This document shows positions 1 to 11,469 of a stretch of 64,000 bases of DNA, in pieces. The notes under the pieces are model-generated. The model had not been told where the DNA came from. It worked only from the letters and a program-made list of their open reading frames with translations, and did no database searches. The number at the start of each line of letters is the position of its first letter. The stretch's first letter is position 1. A program made the translations under genes and the position numbers. This DNA comes from Dicyema japonicum (lineage: Eukaryota; Dicyemida; Rhombozoa; Dicyemidae). The DNA is taken from NCBI GenBank assembly GCA_011109175.1, contig RDEW01000022.1:766273-830272 (forward strand), read 5' to 3'.

Positions 1-533
1 GATCATTTCGAAAATTTTGAAAATAAAATTGGAGATTATTTCCTAGTTACTGAACCAATTGCGACTTGGATAATACACTCTTTTATTCCGGAAACCAAAA
101 AATTAATTTACGACGGCCAAGAAATTAAAGAAATTGATTTCCAAGAACAGTTGATTGAATTGCGAAATTCGCAGTTTTGCAAGTTGACATTTAATTCGCT
201 TTCGATTATGGAATTCTGGATTTCTGTTATTAATGAATATCCAATCTTAAGTAAAAATGCACTGAAGTGACAATTCCCTTTCCAACCACTTATTTATGTG
301 AAATGTCAATGTTTTGTCTTGTTATTCTGAAAAGTAAAGTTCGCAACCGACTTGAGGTGGAAGACGATATGAGAATAACACTTACCAACATTGTACCAAA
401 AATTGAACAGCTAGTTTCTGAAAGCAGGATCAAAAATCACACTAACTCTAAATATTATGATTTTTTAATTTTGTTAGTTTTTTTATTAAATTGTTTTGTT
501 ACATGTGGTCCCCAGAAAAATTCAACAGACTAG
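1..533 (+). pseudogene. hAT transposase C-terminal fragment (ZBED/SCAND3-like)
   Basis: The window opens inside an open frame (1-270) with the block MEFWISVINEYPILS typical of the C-terminal region of hAT transposases of the ZBED5/SCAND3/GTF2IRD2 type. At about 266 the reading frame shifts by one base. The second frame continues with YLCEMS and RNRLEVEDDMR, the hAT dimerisation region, up to about 430, then reads on into non-coding tail to a stop at 533. The one-base shift makes it a dead copy. The family is recognised from motifs only; the N-terminal part lies outside the window. Confidence 0.75.
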
Positions 534-566
534 AGTGGTCCCCGGTCAAAAAGGTTAAGAAACACT
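505..566 (+). mobile_element. hAT 3' terminal region and TIR
   Basis: GGTTAAGAAACACT at 553-566 matches the usual terminal inverted repeat end of hAT elements (reverse complement AGTGTTTCTTAACC). GTGGTCCCC occurs twice just inside it (505-513, 535-543). Position directly behind the hAT transposase fragment supports it as the element's 3' end. The other TIR is outside the window. Confidence 0.6.
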
Positions 567-569
567 AAT

Positions 570-1030
570 CTAGAGTGTGTTGGAGAACTCCAAACACTAA
601 ATTGCTCCTAGAAAAGGCGTTTTTGCTAAAAAGGAAACATTTCTAACTAAATTTTGAACATTAATTTTGTAAAATAAACTGGCCTTAATATTATTTAAAA
701 TAAATGTTGTTAAACGTAAAATTTAATAATGGATGATAAATTCTTGGAGAATAACATTTGACAACCTCAACGTTTCCTTGAGACTCATCAAACTTCTGAC
801 AGATGACTAAAATTTCGTTTTAAGTTGATTAGACAGTCCCTCAATAAAAGAATGAACTCATATATCATTTGACTCTTTAAGACTTAAGTAATGTGCAATC
901 CCATAGAACTAACTTAGAAACCCCGATTATTTTCCCTGCGACACATGAGACGCTTGGTTTACTAACGTAATGCGTCTTATGAATTAATGACCGTATACAA
1001 TAAAATTATACAAATCAATAAAAGTCAATA
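570..1030. other. AT-rich intergenic stretch, nothing recognised
   Basis: No long open frame, repeat copy or RNA gene seen. Confidence 0.5.
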
Positions 1031-1582
1031 TAATTATTGTCACTGTCCGTACGTGGAACTCCACAAAAATTAATCTAAATAAAAATTAGTTATCTGGATA
1101 ATTCAGGATTTTCGGAGTTGAATGGTGTAATTTTTAGTTAAAATCGTTAATATTTAAAAACATAAAGTATAAAAAAATCAGTCAATATGATAGAGTGCCA
1201 TTTTAATGATATTTTATTATTCTTAATTAACAAAAAAACGTTATTAATATTTAAAAATAAAAAAAAATTTATTTCTGCACATGGTTTTAAGCTTCAAGTT
1301 GAACATGGATGAGTTGCGTCAGATAATCGAATATCTAGACATTGGATATCTTGATGCGTCGCTTTCAAGAAAGAGTAAACAGCGCATTTGGAGACTAGCC
1401 CCATTGCTAGTATTCGAGGACATATAGTCTATTATAGAGTAATTCGATTATAATATGATAGGGCAACAATTTATTTCATCGATTTTTTGTGAGGAAGAAG
1501 CAAAACTGAATCAACAATTGATAATAGTATTTTTGCCTGCCAGAAATTTTTTTATACCTATGGACCACCTATTATACTTCAA

Positions 1583-2215
1583 AAGACAATGTTTTGGAGT
1601 TCAGAAACTCTTTTCTCAGAGAAATTTGTAACAGGCTAAATGTTAAACATATTTTTGGACGAACAAGAGCACCGTGGGTTCAAGGCCAGGTAGAGAGGTA
1701 TCATTTATATGATAATGTATAGGTTAAATCAATCTCTTAAAAATGGTTATCATCCGTTTCTTCTACTGATGGAACTCTGGGAAAATATCAATCCAGTATG
1801 GGAGATATTGTATTCAGCTACAATATTACCAATCACGAGACCACCAAACATGCTCCTTTCAAGATATTTAATGGAGTGGATTATCCGCCAGAAATATCTG
1901 ATGAACGCTTAAATAGATTACTATACTATAAAGAAGATGGAGACCTATCTTTGTCACGGGATTCAGCACGAAGGCATACTTGGTAGCTGCAGAAAAAATG
2001 CGAATGAAAAGATGGAAAAATGATGAAGAATCGTTGAATGTAGGAGACAGAGTCATTCTACGAATGGACTGTGACTACAATTAAACAACAAAAAAAGGTC
2101 AATTATATGAGCACTTGGACACTACAGTTTATCTAGTAGTGGATATATACATAGATGGTGGCAACTCGGAAATAATGATAGTCCATCAAGCCGAGTTAGA
2201 AGATTATTTTAAATG
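1583..2215 (+). pseudogene. Integrase-core transposase remnant
   Basis: Frame pieces read SDN-x-LEFRN (second catalytic Asp), HIFGRTRAPWVQGQVER (catalytic Glu in QVER), then SYNITNHETTKHAPFKIF, and finally AAEKMRMKRWK and LNVGDRVILRMDCDYN. This order matches the integrase core plus the downstream GPY/F-like module of KRBA2/Ginger proteins. Frames change at about 1710 and 1986 and there are internal stops, so it is inactive. The first catalytic Asp and zinc-binding part upstream are not recognisable. Confidence 0.65.
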
Positions 2216-2350
2216 ACTTTCCATTCAAGAAATATATTTTAATCTTTTTGGCTTAATGTGGAGATTAGATTACTTTGTTGATTAGGAATGAGATAAAATA
2301 TTGATTAGAGTTGATGTTATGAATTGATTATGTTTGATGTTAGATAGTGA

Positions 2351-2408
2351 CTTAGGGTTAAGGTTAGGGTAGAGAGTTAGGGTTAGTGTTAGAGATTAGG
2401 GTTTAGGT
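2351..2408 (+). repeat. Degenerate telomere-like TTAGGG tract
   Basis: Six TTAGGG motifs, separated by a few variable bases, occur within 60 bases. The spacing is irregular, so it is not an intact telomere array. It lies inside the Ginger-like element, between the transposase remnant and the right TIR. Confidence 0.6.
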
Positions 2409-2863
2409 TTTATGTTTAAGTAGGAGATTTAACGGAATGGAACTAATTTTAGTTAGTGATGGAAATAGTTTAGAAAAGAATAATTTTTTAATATTAAACG
2501 TTTATTTTCGCTTAGTTTTTTTATTTAAATGTTTAATAACATTTTCTTCATTGATTGTATTCAATTGTTTCTGGTTGTTCTAATATTATATTTTGAATGA
2601 ATAATAATGCCATACATCCAATGGATTTGAAAAAAATGTATATTTTTAACTAAATAAAATAATTAGAGTAATTATAAATACTATAAAAATGCAAAAAAAT
2701 CGATAGAGTTCCACGTACGGACGGTGACAATTATTATAGACAACAATTATGAATATCGAATATTTTAGGCATATTTTAATAATCATTATGGAATCTGTAA
2801 ATTGATGAAATTAAGTGACAGAACAATAAGTCTTTATTTCCATAACTATAATTTATTTGTTCG

Positions 2864-2900
2864 AGATCTCCAAGGGTCGGACACGACTTAATTGGATAAC
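2864..2900 (+). repeat. 3' fragment of RTE-like LINE (family R)
   Basis: The block GAGATCTCCAAGGGTCGGAC followed by ACTTAATTGGA recurs at 39968-40004 and, reversed, at 56283-56315. In those copies it encodes the end of an RTE-type reverse transcriptase (EISRGRTRLN). Here only the terminal piece is left. Confidence 0.5.
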
Positions 2901-2999
2901 AGAACAATTTATTTAGAAGTTAGGAGTTATTGGAATGGTACTACATCTGAGTCCTACCTCAAGGCTTGGACTCTCCACCTAGAGCCTCCCTCCTTTAAT

Positions 3000-3380
3000 T
3001 ATTCCTTAGTGTTATGTACGTGTCCTGGATTTTTGATTTACCCTTTTTACCTCTTGAAACCGTCGATCCTCCATAATCTTGCGAATTGAGACTAAAAGCA
3101 TGTTTTCCTTCTCGTCTAGATCATCACTTAGCATTTTATTTAGTGGGACTTAATTGAAGATCTCCTTGTTTTCATTAGGAGGGATAAGATCTTCGGAGAG
3201 AAGAGCCACCCCTCGCAGCCATACAGTAAGCTATGGAATATAACCACCATGACCACTAACAGAAATATATCAAGGCTAATGTGTAATTTTCTTGTACAGA
3301 GGAGTGATTGAAATTTTCTCCTCCGCCTCTCTTGTATGTCGTCCATATAATCTCCCGCGTGCCCATAATGGACCCCCAAA
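3000..3380 (-). pseudogene. Possible LINE reverse transcriptase C-terminal fragment
   Basis: The minus strand reads HSLLYGCEGWLF, like the LLYGAETW box found after the RT domain in RTE-like LINEs, followed after frame breaks by ENMLLVSIRKIMEDRR. The match is short and the flanks are degraded. It could be chance. Confidence 0.3.
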
Positions 3381-4090
3381 TATCATGACATATTGACCAG
3401 TGTGTATTCCTGTTTCAAATGACATTCCCCCTGTTTATTCGAAGTAGACACAATTTTTTATAGAGCTTTCACCCCCTCATGCTGCACCATTGCTCAATCC
3501 GGTCAACATACTCCACAATTCTTCTTTCAGATATAGAAGATTTTAGAGATGTCTTCTGGGACTCGCACACAAATAACAAGAAAAGAACGACAAGAACCTT
3601 TTCAAAGTCTTGGTAACATCAATGTTCTTAAAATAAAGTTTGCGTTTTGGCTAAGGAAGGTTTATGTAATTATAATAACACAACCTCGGAAGTTCTAATG
3701 ATGCAATAAAGAACCTACTTATAATGAATAATGTTGAGAATTACAATGATTGTGTTTTAAGGTCAAAATTATATTCCCATGGTAGAATAGGTTTTTGAAT
3801 ATTTGAGAAGATATTCTTTTATAAATAAATACAATTCATTACGTAAAGCGTTACCCGCTATAAATGAAATGAAAAATCAACAACATGTTACGAATTAGGT
3901 ACTAATAAGTCTGCCTGTTAGGCCTAGACTCTTCATCCCGGTACCCTTTTTTTCTAAGTAATCCGATGTCCCACATGATCATTGGGTATATGATCACTCC
4001 CGATGTCCCACATGATCATCGGCTTTTCTACATAATTGTAGAGTGGTGGTGACACCAGGAACACCCCAAGCATGTCTCCCCCGTAGTGGA
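3381..4090. other. Intergenic; short tandem duplication at 3959-4018
   Basis: The only structure seen is a 20-base unit, CCGATGTCCCACATGATCAT, at 3962-3981 and again (one base changed) at 4001-4020. No coding signal was found. Confidence 0.4.
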
Positions 4091-4110
4091 GTAATGATTC
4101 GGTTTTTCCG

Positions 4111-5420
4111 ATGTCAAAATCTACCCGCTATAAAAACTTGGACTTGGACATCAATGTTAACAACTCAGAGCTAATAAATGTCTCATATCCAAACACCGAA
4201 TTTCTCTCTATCATGGAGTCTTTTAACGAATTGCTTCCTGGGACCCCGACTGTGCCAGTTGATAAATTAAATTTCCTTGGATGCCCACTCAGCCAAGAAG
4301 AACTCAAGAACCATCTACTTTCCAAAAATGAAGAATTAACACCTCCCAAAAAGATTGTCATGTCTCGACTCTCACTCCTTCTTCCTGATGAAAGACAACA
4401 TCGGACTACCCAAGCTTTTATATCTACTCCGATGTTCACTCTGCTACGAACAATACGACAGTCTACTTTCGATAGACAAATCTCTCAAACAAACTGTTGA
4501 GCCACTAATTAACGTCCGCTTCGACGAACTTGGTTGGAAGTAATGTAAGCTTCCCTCTGAATTTGGGGTGTCGGTCTAAGATCGGCGCTGGAAGTTGCAT
4601 ACGCGACATATCTATCGTCTCCCTTCAAGCTGCAGCCATTTGACACGACAAGTCCTTCATCACACAAGACTTCGCTTGTCGGAAATGAAACGGGTCCGGA
4701 CTCAAAATCCCCGAAGACACAACAAAGCAAGTAATTGGGATAACATTGTCTGCTCCAAATTTTTGGAAGACCTTAAAAAAGAAGCAAATCAACATCGTCT
4801 GGCTTGTTTGGTGTCAGCTTCAAGTGGAGGGAGTGGAGCATGGCTTGTGCAATACCTTGCCCAAACCTAGGACTTTTGGACGACGATTCTTTGATGATTG
4901 GAATCGGACAAAGGCTAAGACTAGACGATTGCCAGGAGCACCGATGCCGATGCGGGAAAATAGTCGATGTGAAGGGATTGCACCCTCTGTCCTGCAGAAG
5001 GAGCGCCAAAAAAGGACCACGTCATGCTGCTCTGAATGATGTGATCGTCAGAGCTCTGAAGGCTACAGGCTTCCCATCACAGCTTGATTCAGTGGGTCTC
5101 GATCGAGGAGATGGAAGAGACCTGACGGGATGACCCTTTTCCCTTACACATCTGAAGATCTTTAGTCTGGGACGCAACTTGTTTTGACACATTTTCAAGC
5201 ACGAATCTTTTCAAATCGGTTCAACACCTGAAACAGCTTTGACCGCGGAAAACCTAAAAATCAAGAAATATTCTTGCCTCGGAAACCGGACCGATTTACT
5301 CCTGTTGCAATCGAGTCATCGGGAGTCGTTGGTTCAATGACTGTTGAGTTCTTGCGCAAACTCGGAGGAATGCTTGCAAAAGAAAAAAGGGATCAACGAG
5401 AAGGGTTATCAAATATATAA
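4111..5420 (+). pseudogene. LINE family B, C-terminal half (finger plus RLE region)
   Basis: Frame pieces follow the same order as the fuller copy at 30620-33811: LNFLGCPL, IGLPKLLYLLR, LINVRFDELGW, then after frame breaks the zinc motif [17 protein letters not shown] with RHAALNDVI (about 4940-5045), and GLDRGDGR leading into the degraded endonuclease box DGMTLFPY (5127-5150). The last recognisable part is VAIESSGVVGSMTVEFLRKL. At least four frameshifts and stops make it dead. It is 5' truncated. Confidence 0.7.
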
Positions 5421-5432
5421 ATTTTTCTTTAT

Positions 5433-5498
5433 CACTCCTTCTAACCGCTAGTTTTTTCGAATTCCCAAAATTGGCAGTTAGGAGGAGTCTTACTAATT
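5433..5498. repeat. Imperfect 21-bp inverted repeat
   Basis: CTCCTTCTAACCGCTAGTTTT and the downstream AAAATTGGCAGTTAGGAGGAG pair at 17 of 21 positions. The differences are all transitions, so G-U pairs keep the RNA hairpin intact. It directly follows the family B LINE fragment. Confidence 0.5.
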
Positions 5499-5499
5499 T

Positions 5500-5909
5500 G
5501 TGTTTACATAATAGAGAGCGTAGTTAAAGGATCTTTCGTCTTATTCCATTAACGTTTAATCGTAGCACATTAGTCGATCTGATCTTTTGTTGGGCTGAGC
5601 TCTTCCGTGACACTGAAGCCGTGCTATGAGCGTGTCGTCGAGGAGCGAGAAACCTTAATGGAGGAAAGAAGCTATTAGTTCGGTTTCGAGGCGTATTAGG
5701 TACCCTCTGGGAGTTGCCTAAACTCACAGAGTTGGTGCACCACAAAAAGCCACAAAAATTAATATATTAAATTGAGCTTGTTATTTATTATATAAGAATT
5801 TTGAAAATATTCGTATAACCTAATTGTTTAACCTTATTTATATTCAATTTATCTAATCTTAACAAATTTATTTATAAGCAAAAAATTATCGTTATTTGGA
5901 GTTTTGCTC
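5500..5909. other. Intergenic, upstream of TRPA1-like gene
   Basis: No recognisable gene or repeat. Presumably contains the promoter of the downstream gene, but no motif stands out. Confidence 0.35.
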
Positions 5910-8900
5910 ATGTTACTGCACAAAGTATGATTTGAATTAACTGCTTCAGTTGGTAAGAGATGGAAATGAAAATGAAATATACGACTGTGTTCAAGAAATA
6001 TGGAACAAATCGTCACATAAAAAATTAATAAAAACATTGAACAGATTGGATACCACCGGTCTAAGTCCTCTTCACTATGCTGTTCGATATAACAATTATA
6101 AAGCAATTGACGTTCTACTAAGATATGATGCAGGTCCTATCCATTTATATTAAGAGACGTCAACTGTCGAGGCAAGAACGGTATTACACCTTTGATGACC
6201 GCAGCTAAATCAAAATGCAATGACTTACAAAAGCAAGTACCCCATATATCTAAGACTAGGAAAAAACGTTCAAATATTTAATAAAATTTGAACCCAACAT
6301 GGATCTTACCGATGAATACGGACAAGGAGCTATCCATTACTGTGTGATGATGAACAATGAATATTTTTTGAAGCTTCTTTTAAAATTCTGTAACATTTCG
6401 CTGGAAGTATTTCATGTGTGACGACTTTAGTTAAAAGATAAACAGGGGATGACTCCGGTTCACTTAGCAGCATTTTACGGCAATTACAATATAATGAAGA
6501 TTCTTATAGATGAAAATGTCAATTTGGTTACTTCCAATCTGTTCTCACACACTCCACTACATCTCGCCGTTTGTGGGCAGCACGAAGAGGTATGTGAACT
6601 CATTCTGAAATCTATCAAAGAAAAGTATCCAAGCAACTTTAAAACGGTTCATTAAATATTGTGAAAATCTAGATTTTAAATTCGAAAGATAATGAAAACA
6701 AATCCCCCCTACATTTAGCAATCGGAAAGGGCAACCTTAAATTGGTCAAAATACTCGCATCCTGGGGGTCAGACATGTCGATGACTTCGTACGATAACAA
6801 TCACTCAGTTCATTTGGCAGCAAAGGAGCCTTCAGTGAAAATTCTCAATTTTCTTATATCAACTAATAAAATGCATGATGCCATAAATTCAAGACATGAA
6901 ACCGCCCTTCACGTTGCTGCAATTTTTGACAAACCGAAAAATATTCAGGTTTTACTTGAAAAGTTTATAGTAACTAATCTCTTAGTGAATGGGATATTGA
7001 GGCAAAAGAAACTGACGGAAGGACTCCCTTAATGTTGGCGTCTATGTATGGTCATGTCAATTCGATCGAGGTGTTACTCAAGAATAATGCTAAAATTTTA
7101 AGCCAAGACAAAAATGAGGAAAACTCAATATTTTTAGCATCCAAAAAAAACCAAAGTTTAGCTCTATCCGTTATGCTTTATATAAGTCCATAGGTTCTTC
7201 TAGACAAGTGTGATTTGAAATACAAAGGCAACTGCATCAACAAACTGAACCAGTACAGAGAATCTCCATTGCTCAAATCTAGTGAAATGGGGCATTCTAA
7301 GATTGTCGAAGTTTGTTGTTTTTAATAAATCTCAGGTATTACTGAACAACGGAGCGAATCCTACCTATAAAAACGAAAGGGAAGAATCGTCGATTCATTT
7401 GGCTGCTCAAAAAGGCTTCTTAAAGTAAGATAACTAAAATTCCACTTTAAGCATTGTGAAGATGCTGGTCGATAGGGACCCCAAGTTAATTCAAAGTGGA
7501 GATGAAAATTATAACACTCCTTTACACGTGGCGTCCCTTTATGGTTGGAGTGACGTGGTGAAGTTTTTAATCGAACGTAAAGCCAACGTTAATGAAAAGT
7601 TGTCTCATTTAATATAAAGAAATCAATTCTTATGGACTCCCCTTGAATGTGCCGCGTTCAACGGGAATACAGATGCATGCAAAGTTTTGTTGGATAATGG
7701 TGCCGAATTGGAAACCAAAGACCGAGCTAATGTGGGTTATTTTCTAATCTTTAGTCTACACCTCTTCATTTAGCGGCCGCTAATGGTCACATTGAAGTAT
7801 TAAACCTTCTCATAAATGAAGGGGCTGACGTTGCACACAAAGACTACAATAATTTGAACACTCTGGATAAAGCCATCCAAAATAACCAAAAGTTGCTTTA
7901 TTTACGATTATAATAGAGAAGTTGTTAGTAATATACTGAAGTCTAAAAATTGGAAAGAATCCTTACGGAATAGTTATCAAAGAAATGATCAAGTAATAAC
8001 TCCAATGAGACAATTGGTAAAAAAAATGCCGGGTAAATATACCTTCTAATATAGACGAGGCTTACAGTGTTTTGTCGTCCTCGATTATCTCAAACAACGC
8101 ATCGAGCATCGACTTTGATTTAGTAATCCGTTATGATTATGAATTTTTGGATGACCGGTTTACGAGTTGGTATAATAGAGACGACGATATGAGCTTGGAG
8201 GGTACTTTTTATGATAAATTTTCAGGAGAATTGGGAGAGTCTACAAATTCTAAATCTGTAGAAAAATACAAATTAGATAATATTCTTGAATTAATGGTCT
8301 TGTATTATTCATATTCTAGGTCAAACATAAAAAGAAGACCCTACTGTCTCATCCCTTAACTAAACAGCTCATTCATATGAAATGGCGGAAATATGCCCAG
8401 TACTTTTTCTTCACGAACCTTTTGCTTGCCTTCAGCTTCACGACTTCTCTATTAGTATTTTTGTACTTGTCAACCTCACCAAAGTTTTATAAACAATTAC
8501 TGTTATTAGTTTAATTCCCCAGGCATCCGAATGTCAATATGGCTATATTTCTGTAAATGCAGAGCCCGTCGCTAAGTTTTTTAAATATATATCAATTTTG
8601 ATATCCGGGGTTTTGTTCGTGAGAGAGGTGAATTTTCTTTTTACTTGGTAGTCGATTCAATTCGTTAGATCTCCACGTGGATATATCTCTTTCATTAATA
8701 TACTGGATCTGACGTCTTTCAGTTGTTGTGTTGCGTGTTTATTGGATTTTACTACGTGCAACAAACAAACTGGAATTCGAACAGTTGATGAATGTGATTT
8801 CTTTGTAGGATTCGCAGTGGCAATTAGGCACGTTTGCCGTTTTTATTGGCTGCATAAACGCTATTTTGATTATGCGGAAAATCTCTTTATTCGGAATTTA

Positions 8901-9652
8901 TGTAGTCATGTTCTTCGATATATTGAAGACGTTTTTTAAATTGTCAATAATTTTGATATTATTTATCCTCTCCTTTGGGATTGCATTCAATCTTCTGCTC
9001 TCAAATCAAGTAATTAAACAAAATTACTCCAGACCCCCTTCAAAGGGTTCAGGTCCTTCTTAAAAGTCTTCGTGACGACGATTGGAGAAATCGAGTACAC
9101 TGATATGTTTAATTCGGAAGAGAGAGTTCCATATCCACACGTGACTTACCCTTTGTTCATTTTGTTCGTCATTTTCATGATCATTGTGGCAATGAATTTG
9201 ATGGTTTTTATTAAATTTGAATTTTATAGATTGGTCTGGCGGTGGATGACATCAAAGGAGTTCAAAACGAAGCTCATCTACAAAAAATCGCGAAACGAGT
9301 AAGAATACCATTTATTTATTGGTCGAACTCATAATGGAAGCTGAAAAATTTTTGGGTAAAAATTTAGTCAAGAAATTATCTGAAACAACGGAGACCTTTT
9401 ATCCAAACAGAAAAAGGAATCAATATGGAGTTACTCTCCACCTCTGAGGCCTACGGGCTACAAATGTAATGCTTATATGCAGGATAATGTTGTAATGTGA
9501 CTTTATTAAAGTTTACGACTGACAATAATGCTGATTCTAGCTTTTGTCAAATTAAAGCTGACATTAACATAATGCGAAGTGAACTTAACAAAATTAACAA
9601 ATTATTGCTAAAAATGGCCGAAGATAAAGATAACAATTTAGTGATCAACTAA
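5910..9652 (+). CDS. TRPA1: TRPA1-like ankyrin-repeat cation channel, 21 exons
   Basis: Joining frames across 20 introns of 21-27 nt gives 1018 residues from ATG 5910 to TGA 9445. Introns: 5925-5949, 6134-6156, 6237-6259, 6407-6430, 6647-6672, 6963-6985, 7170-7193, 7311-7335, 7425-7451, 7599-7619, 7732-7754, 7892-7916, 8033-8054, 8297-8319, 8484-8509, 8628-8651, 8784-8808, 9010-9032, 9204-9229, 9299-9321. About residues 1-620 are ankyrin repeats (TPLHLA-type boxes). Transmembrane segments run from about 720 (MKWRKYAQYF before S1) to 945 (S6, then IGLAVDDIKGVQNEAHL). S4-S5 reads LFGIYVVMFFDILKT, and the pore side GEIEYTDMF, as in TRPA1. The last intron ends in TTG, not AG. After the TGA, 9512-9652 is an open frame with heptad-like SELNKINKLLLKMAEDKD, like the TRPA1 C-terminal coiled coil, so the true end is uncertain. 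Expected role: plasma-membrane sensory cation channel. Confidence 0.9.
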
Positions 9653-9659
9653 CCTATGT

Positions 9660-10200
9660 ACTAATTAAATTGTTACCTGGGGTGCAACTATTTTTGGGTT
9701 TTTACAAAAAATAATTATCTAACATTAAGTCGACGAAGGTTGAGGTGGTTAACCGTATTGCACAAAATGTTTATTTGATGGTGAATGAAATCCCACGTCT
9801 TCTTTCTCACATCTTCTTTTGTTGAAAACTCGGTAGAACACATAAATTATTCGACAGGAAAACCCTATAGTGGGCACGATCCACACGAGATACGTATTAC
9901 TTCTTCCATGATATCTGGCCTCATGCTAATAACTCGTTCTTGAGGAATATGGGCGACCCGATATCTCATAGCGTCCCACATAGACAAATAGTGGTGAATA
10001 CAGTCAGTTTGTCACCACCATAGTTTGGTTATTCCGACGTAAGGATCACAAAGTCACAGGATTCTGACAATAATTTTAAACGCCGTCAATTCTGATTTGT
10101 TTTATTACATCCATAAAAACATTTTTTGCATTCAAGTCTACAACTATAATAGAATTAGGACTTGAATTGTAGAAATTATAAAAAAATTTTTAGGTAAAAA
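9660..10200. other. Intergenic; short unrecognised minus-strand frame
   Basis: The minus strand at about 9880-10010 reads MWDAMRYRVAHIPQERVISM, which looks coding but matches no family I know. Nothing else was found. Confidence 0.3.
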
Positions 10201-10209
10201 AAACTTTAA

Positions 10210-10330
10210 CAATTAAACAAATGTCAGTTGAGGAAGCCTGCTGCGTGGATTGCGAACGAGTTCCCTCAGAGTATAGCTATTCCAATCTTTTGTCTTAGCC
10301 ATAACCCTTCTCGTTGATCATTGTAGAAAT
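10210..10330 (-). pseudogene. LINE family B extreme C-terminus
   Basis: The minus strand encodes DQREGLWLRQKIGIAIL then GNSFAIHAAG. This parallels the end of the copy at 33730-33811 (RERISLAIVRGNSMAIQ). One stop interrupts it. Confidence 0.55.
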
Positions 10331-10379
10331 TAATAATATCTGAAGTACATGTCTCCAAATTTTTTGAATATAATCCCCC

Positions 10380-11260
10380 AATAGTTATCCATGTTCTTGC
10401 GCAGCAAACGTCCACATATACGACCCGCAATCGCACCATCCTTCCATAAAATGTCCACAGATCGACAGTCGTTTAGTATCGAACATGTACCATTTGTCCA
10501 TTTTTATCATTCACCACGATAATATCGATCTTGGAGATCGTTGCAAGTAGTGACAGTTCATTATGCCTTTTCCTTAAGGAGCGGGCATTCATTAGCACTA
10601 TTTTTAGGCTTCCCGTCAGTCATTTGGATGACCTTGCTTCTTCAAAGCCAAGATCGCCACCGAGCACAGATGATTTAGCCGTGAGATAATCTCAGAAAAT
10701 TCCACATATCTTCTCTGATAGATCGGGCGATACTTTATCATGGGACCTCTTAGGTATTTTGGGCACTGGCTTAAACGTAACTGTCTTCGCTGTCCATTCC
10801 CTCCCAATATCCCCTATATTCGTCTGCACATCGTTATTCATCTGTTGGGTTTATTCAGCCTTTTTAGCGACTAGACAACCACCATATCTTGCACAATGCG
10901 CGGTCAGCCACAATTGATGCAATCATTATGGTCCCAGGTATCTGTGCACATTTTGATAGGTCGTGCTCCCCTGCACAACAGAGACATTTCCTTTTCTCCT
11001 TACATAAAAAGGATTTATGTCCATAGAGGTGCATTTGAAACATCTATGGGAGTTTTGTTTTGTATTCGAAAAGATCGTCTCCCATCCAATGCAGAAATCA
11101 AAACGAATAAGGGACGTCGCCTCCGATCTGAGGTGGATATATACTTTAGCAATTGGGAGTTTCCAGCCATCTTTGTAGAAACGGACACTTTCTTGGCAGA
11201 AGGAGCCAGACCTCGGACAAAATCCAGATCTTCTTCAACTCAGTAAAGCAAGTTCTTCAA
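10380..11260 (-). pseudogene. LINE ORF1 (zinc knuckles) and endonuclease start
   Basis: Reading right to left, 11050-10860 carries a run of CCHC-like knuckles (CFKCHLYGHKSFLCKE, KCLCCAGEHDLSKC, then a degraded NC-G motif), typical of LINE ORF1 or gag. At about 10615-10400 the frame SLKIVLMNARSLRKRHNELS is the opening strand of an APE-type endonuclease. Frames change several times. Another LINE end (10210-10330) follows immediately, so the RT is gone. Confidence 0.55.
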
Positions 11261-11469
11261 GATTATTTCGGATGCTTTTTCATAAACATCCAAAATTTTG
11301 AGGTTTCCAACAAAAGGGGAAGCAGCACTAATAGCGTCCAAAAAATAATCCTTGTCTTTTCCTTCTTTAATGTCCATTTTGAAAACACTGATCCTTTGTG
11401 GGTTATCCTCATTGATTCAAATATGTCAAACGAATAAAGGATGTTTGCATTTAATAGCACCCATGTTTA

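Larger units (their letters stand above)
1031..2736 (+). mobile_element. Ginger/KRBA2-like DNA transposon with 31-nt TIRs
   Basis: Bases 1031-1061 and the reverse complement of 2706-2736 agree at 29 of 31 positions (core TCCGTACGTGGAACTC). They bracket a degraded integrase-type transposase, which fits Ginger-like cut-and-paste elements carrying a retroviral-type integrase core. A block of TTAGGG-like motifs sits near the right end. Target-site duplication is not clear because both flanks are AT-rich. Confidence 0.65.

Noticed and set aside
5849-6106. 85-codon minus-strand frame over the first TRPA1 exon
   Set aside because: Antisense shadow of the exon; no motifs, and the plus strand has the ankyrin boxes.
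7186-7203. An 18-nt intron in the TRPA1 gene
   Set aside because: A 24-nt alternative (7170-7193) restores VLLDKCDLK, a normal ankyrin end, so the 18-nt model is unnecessary.
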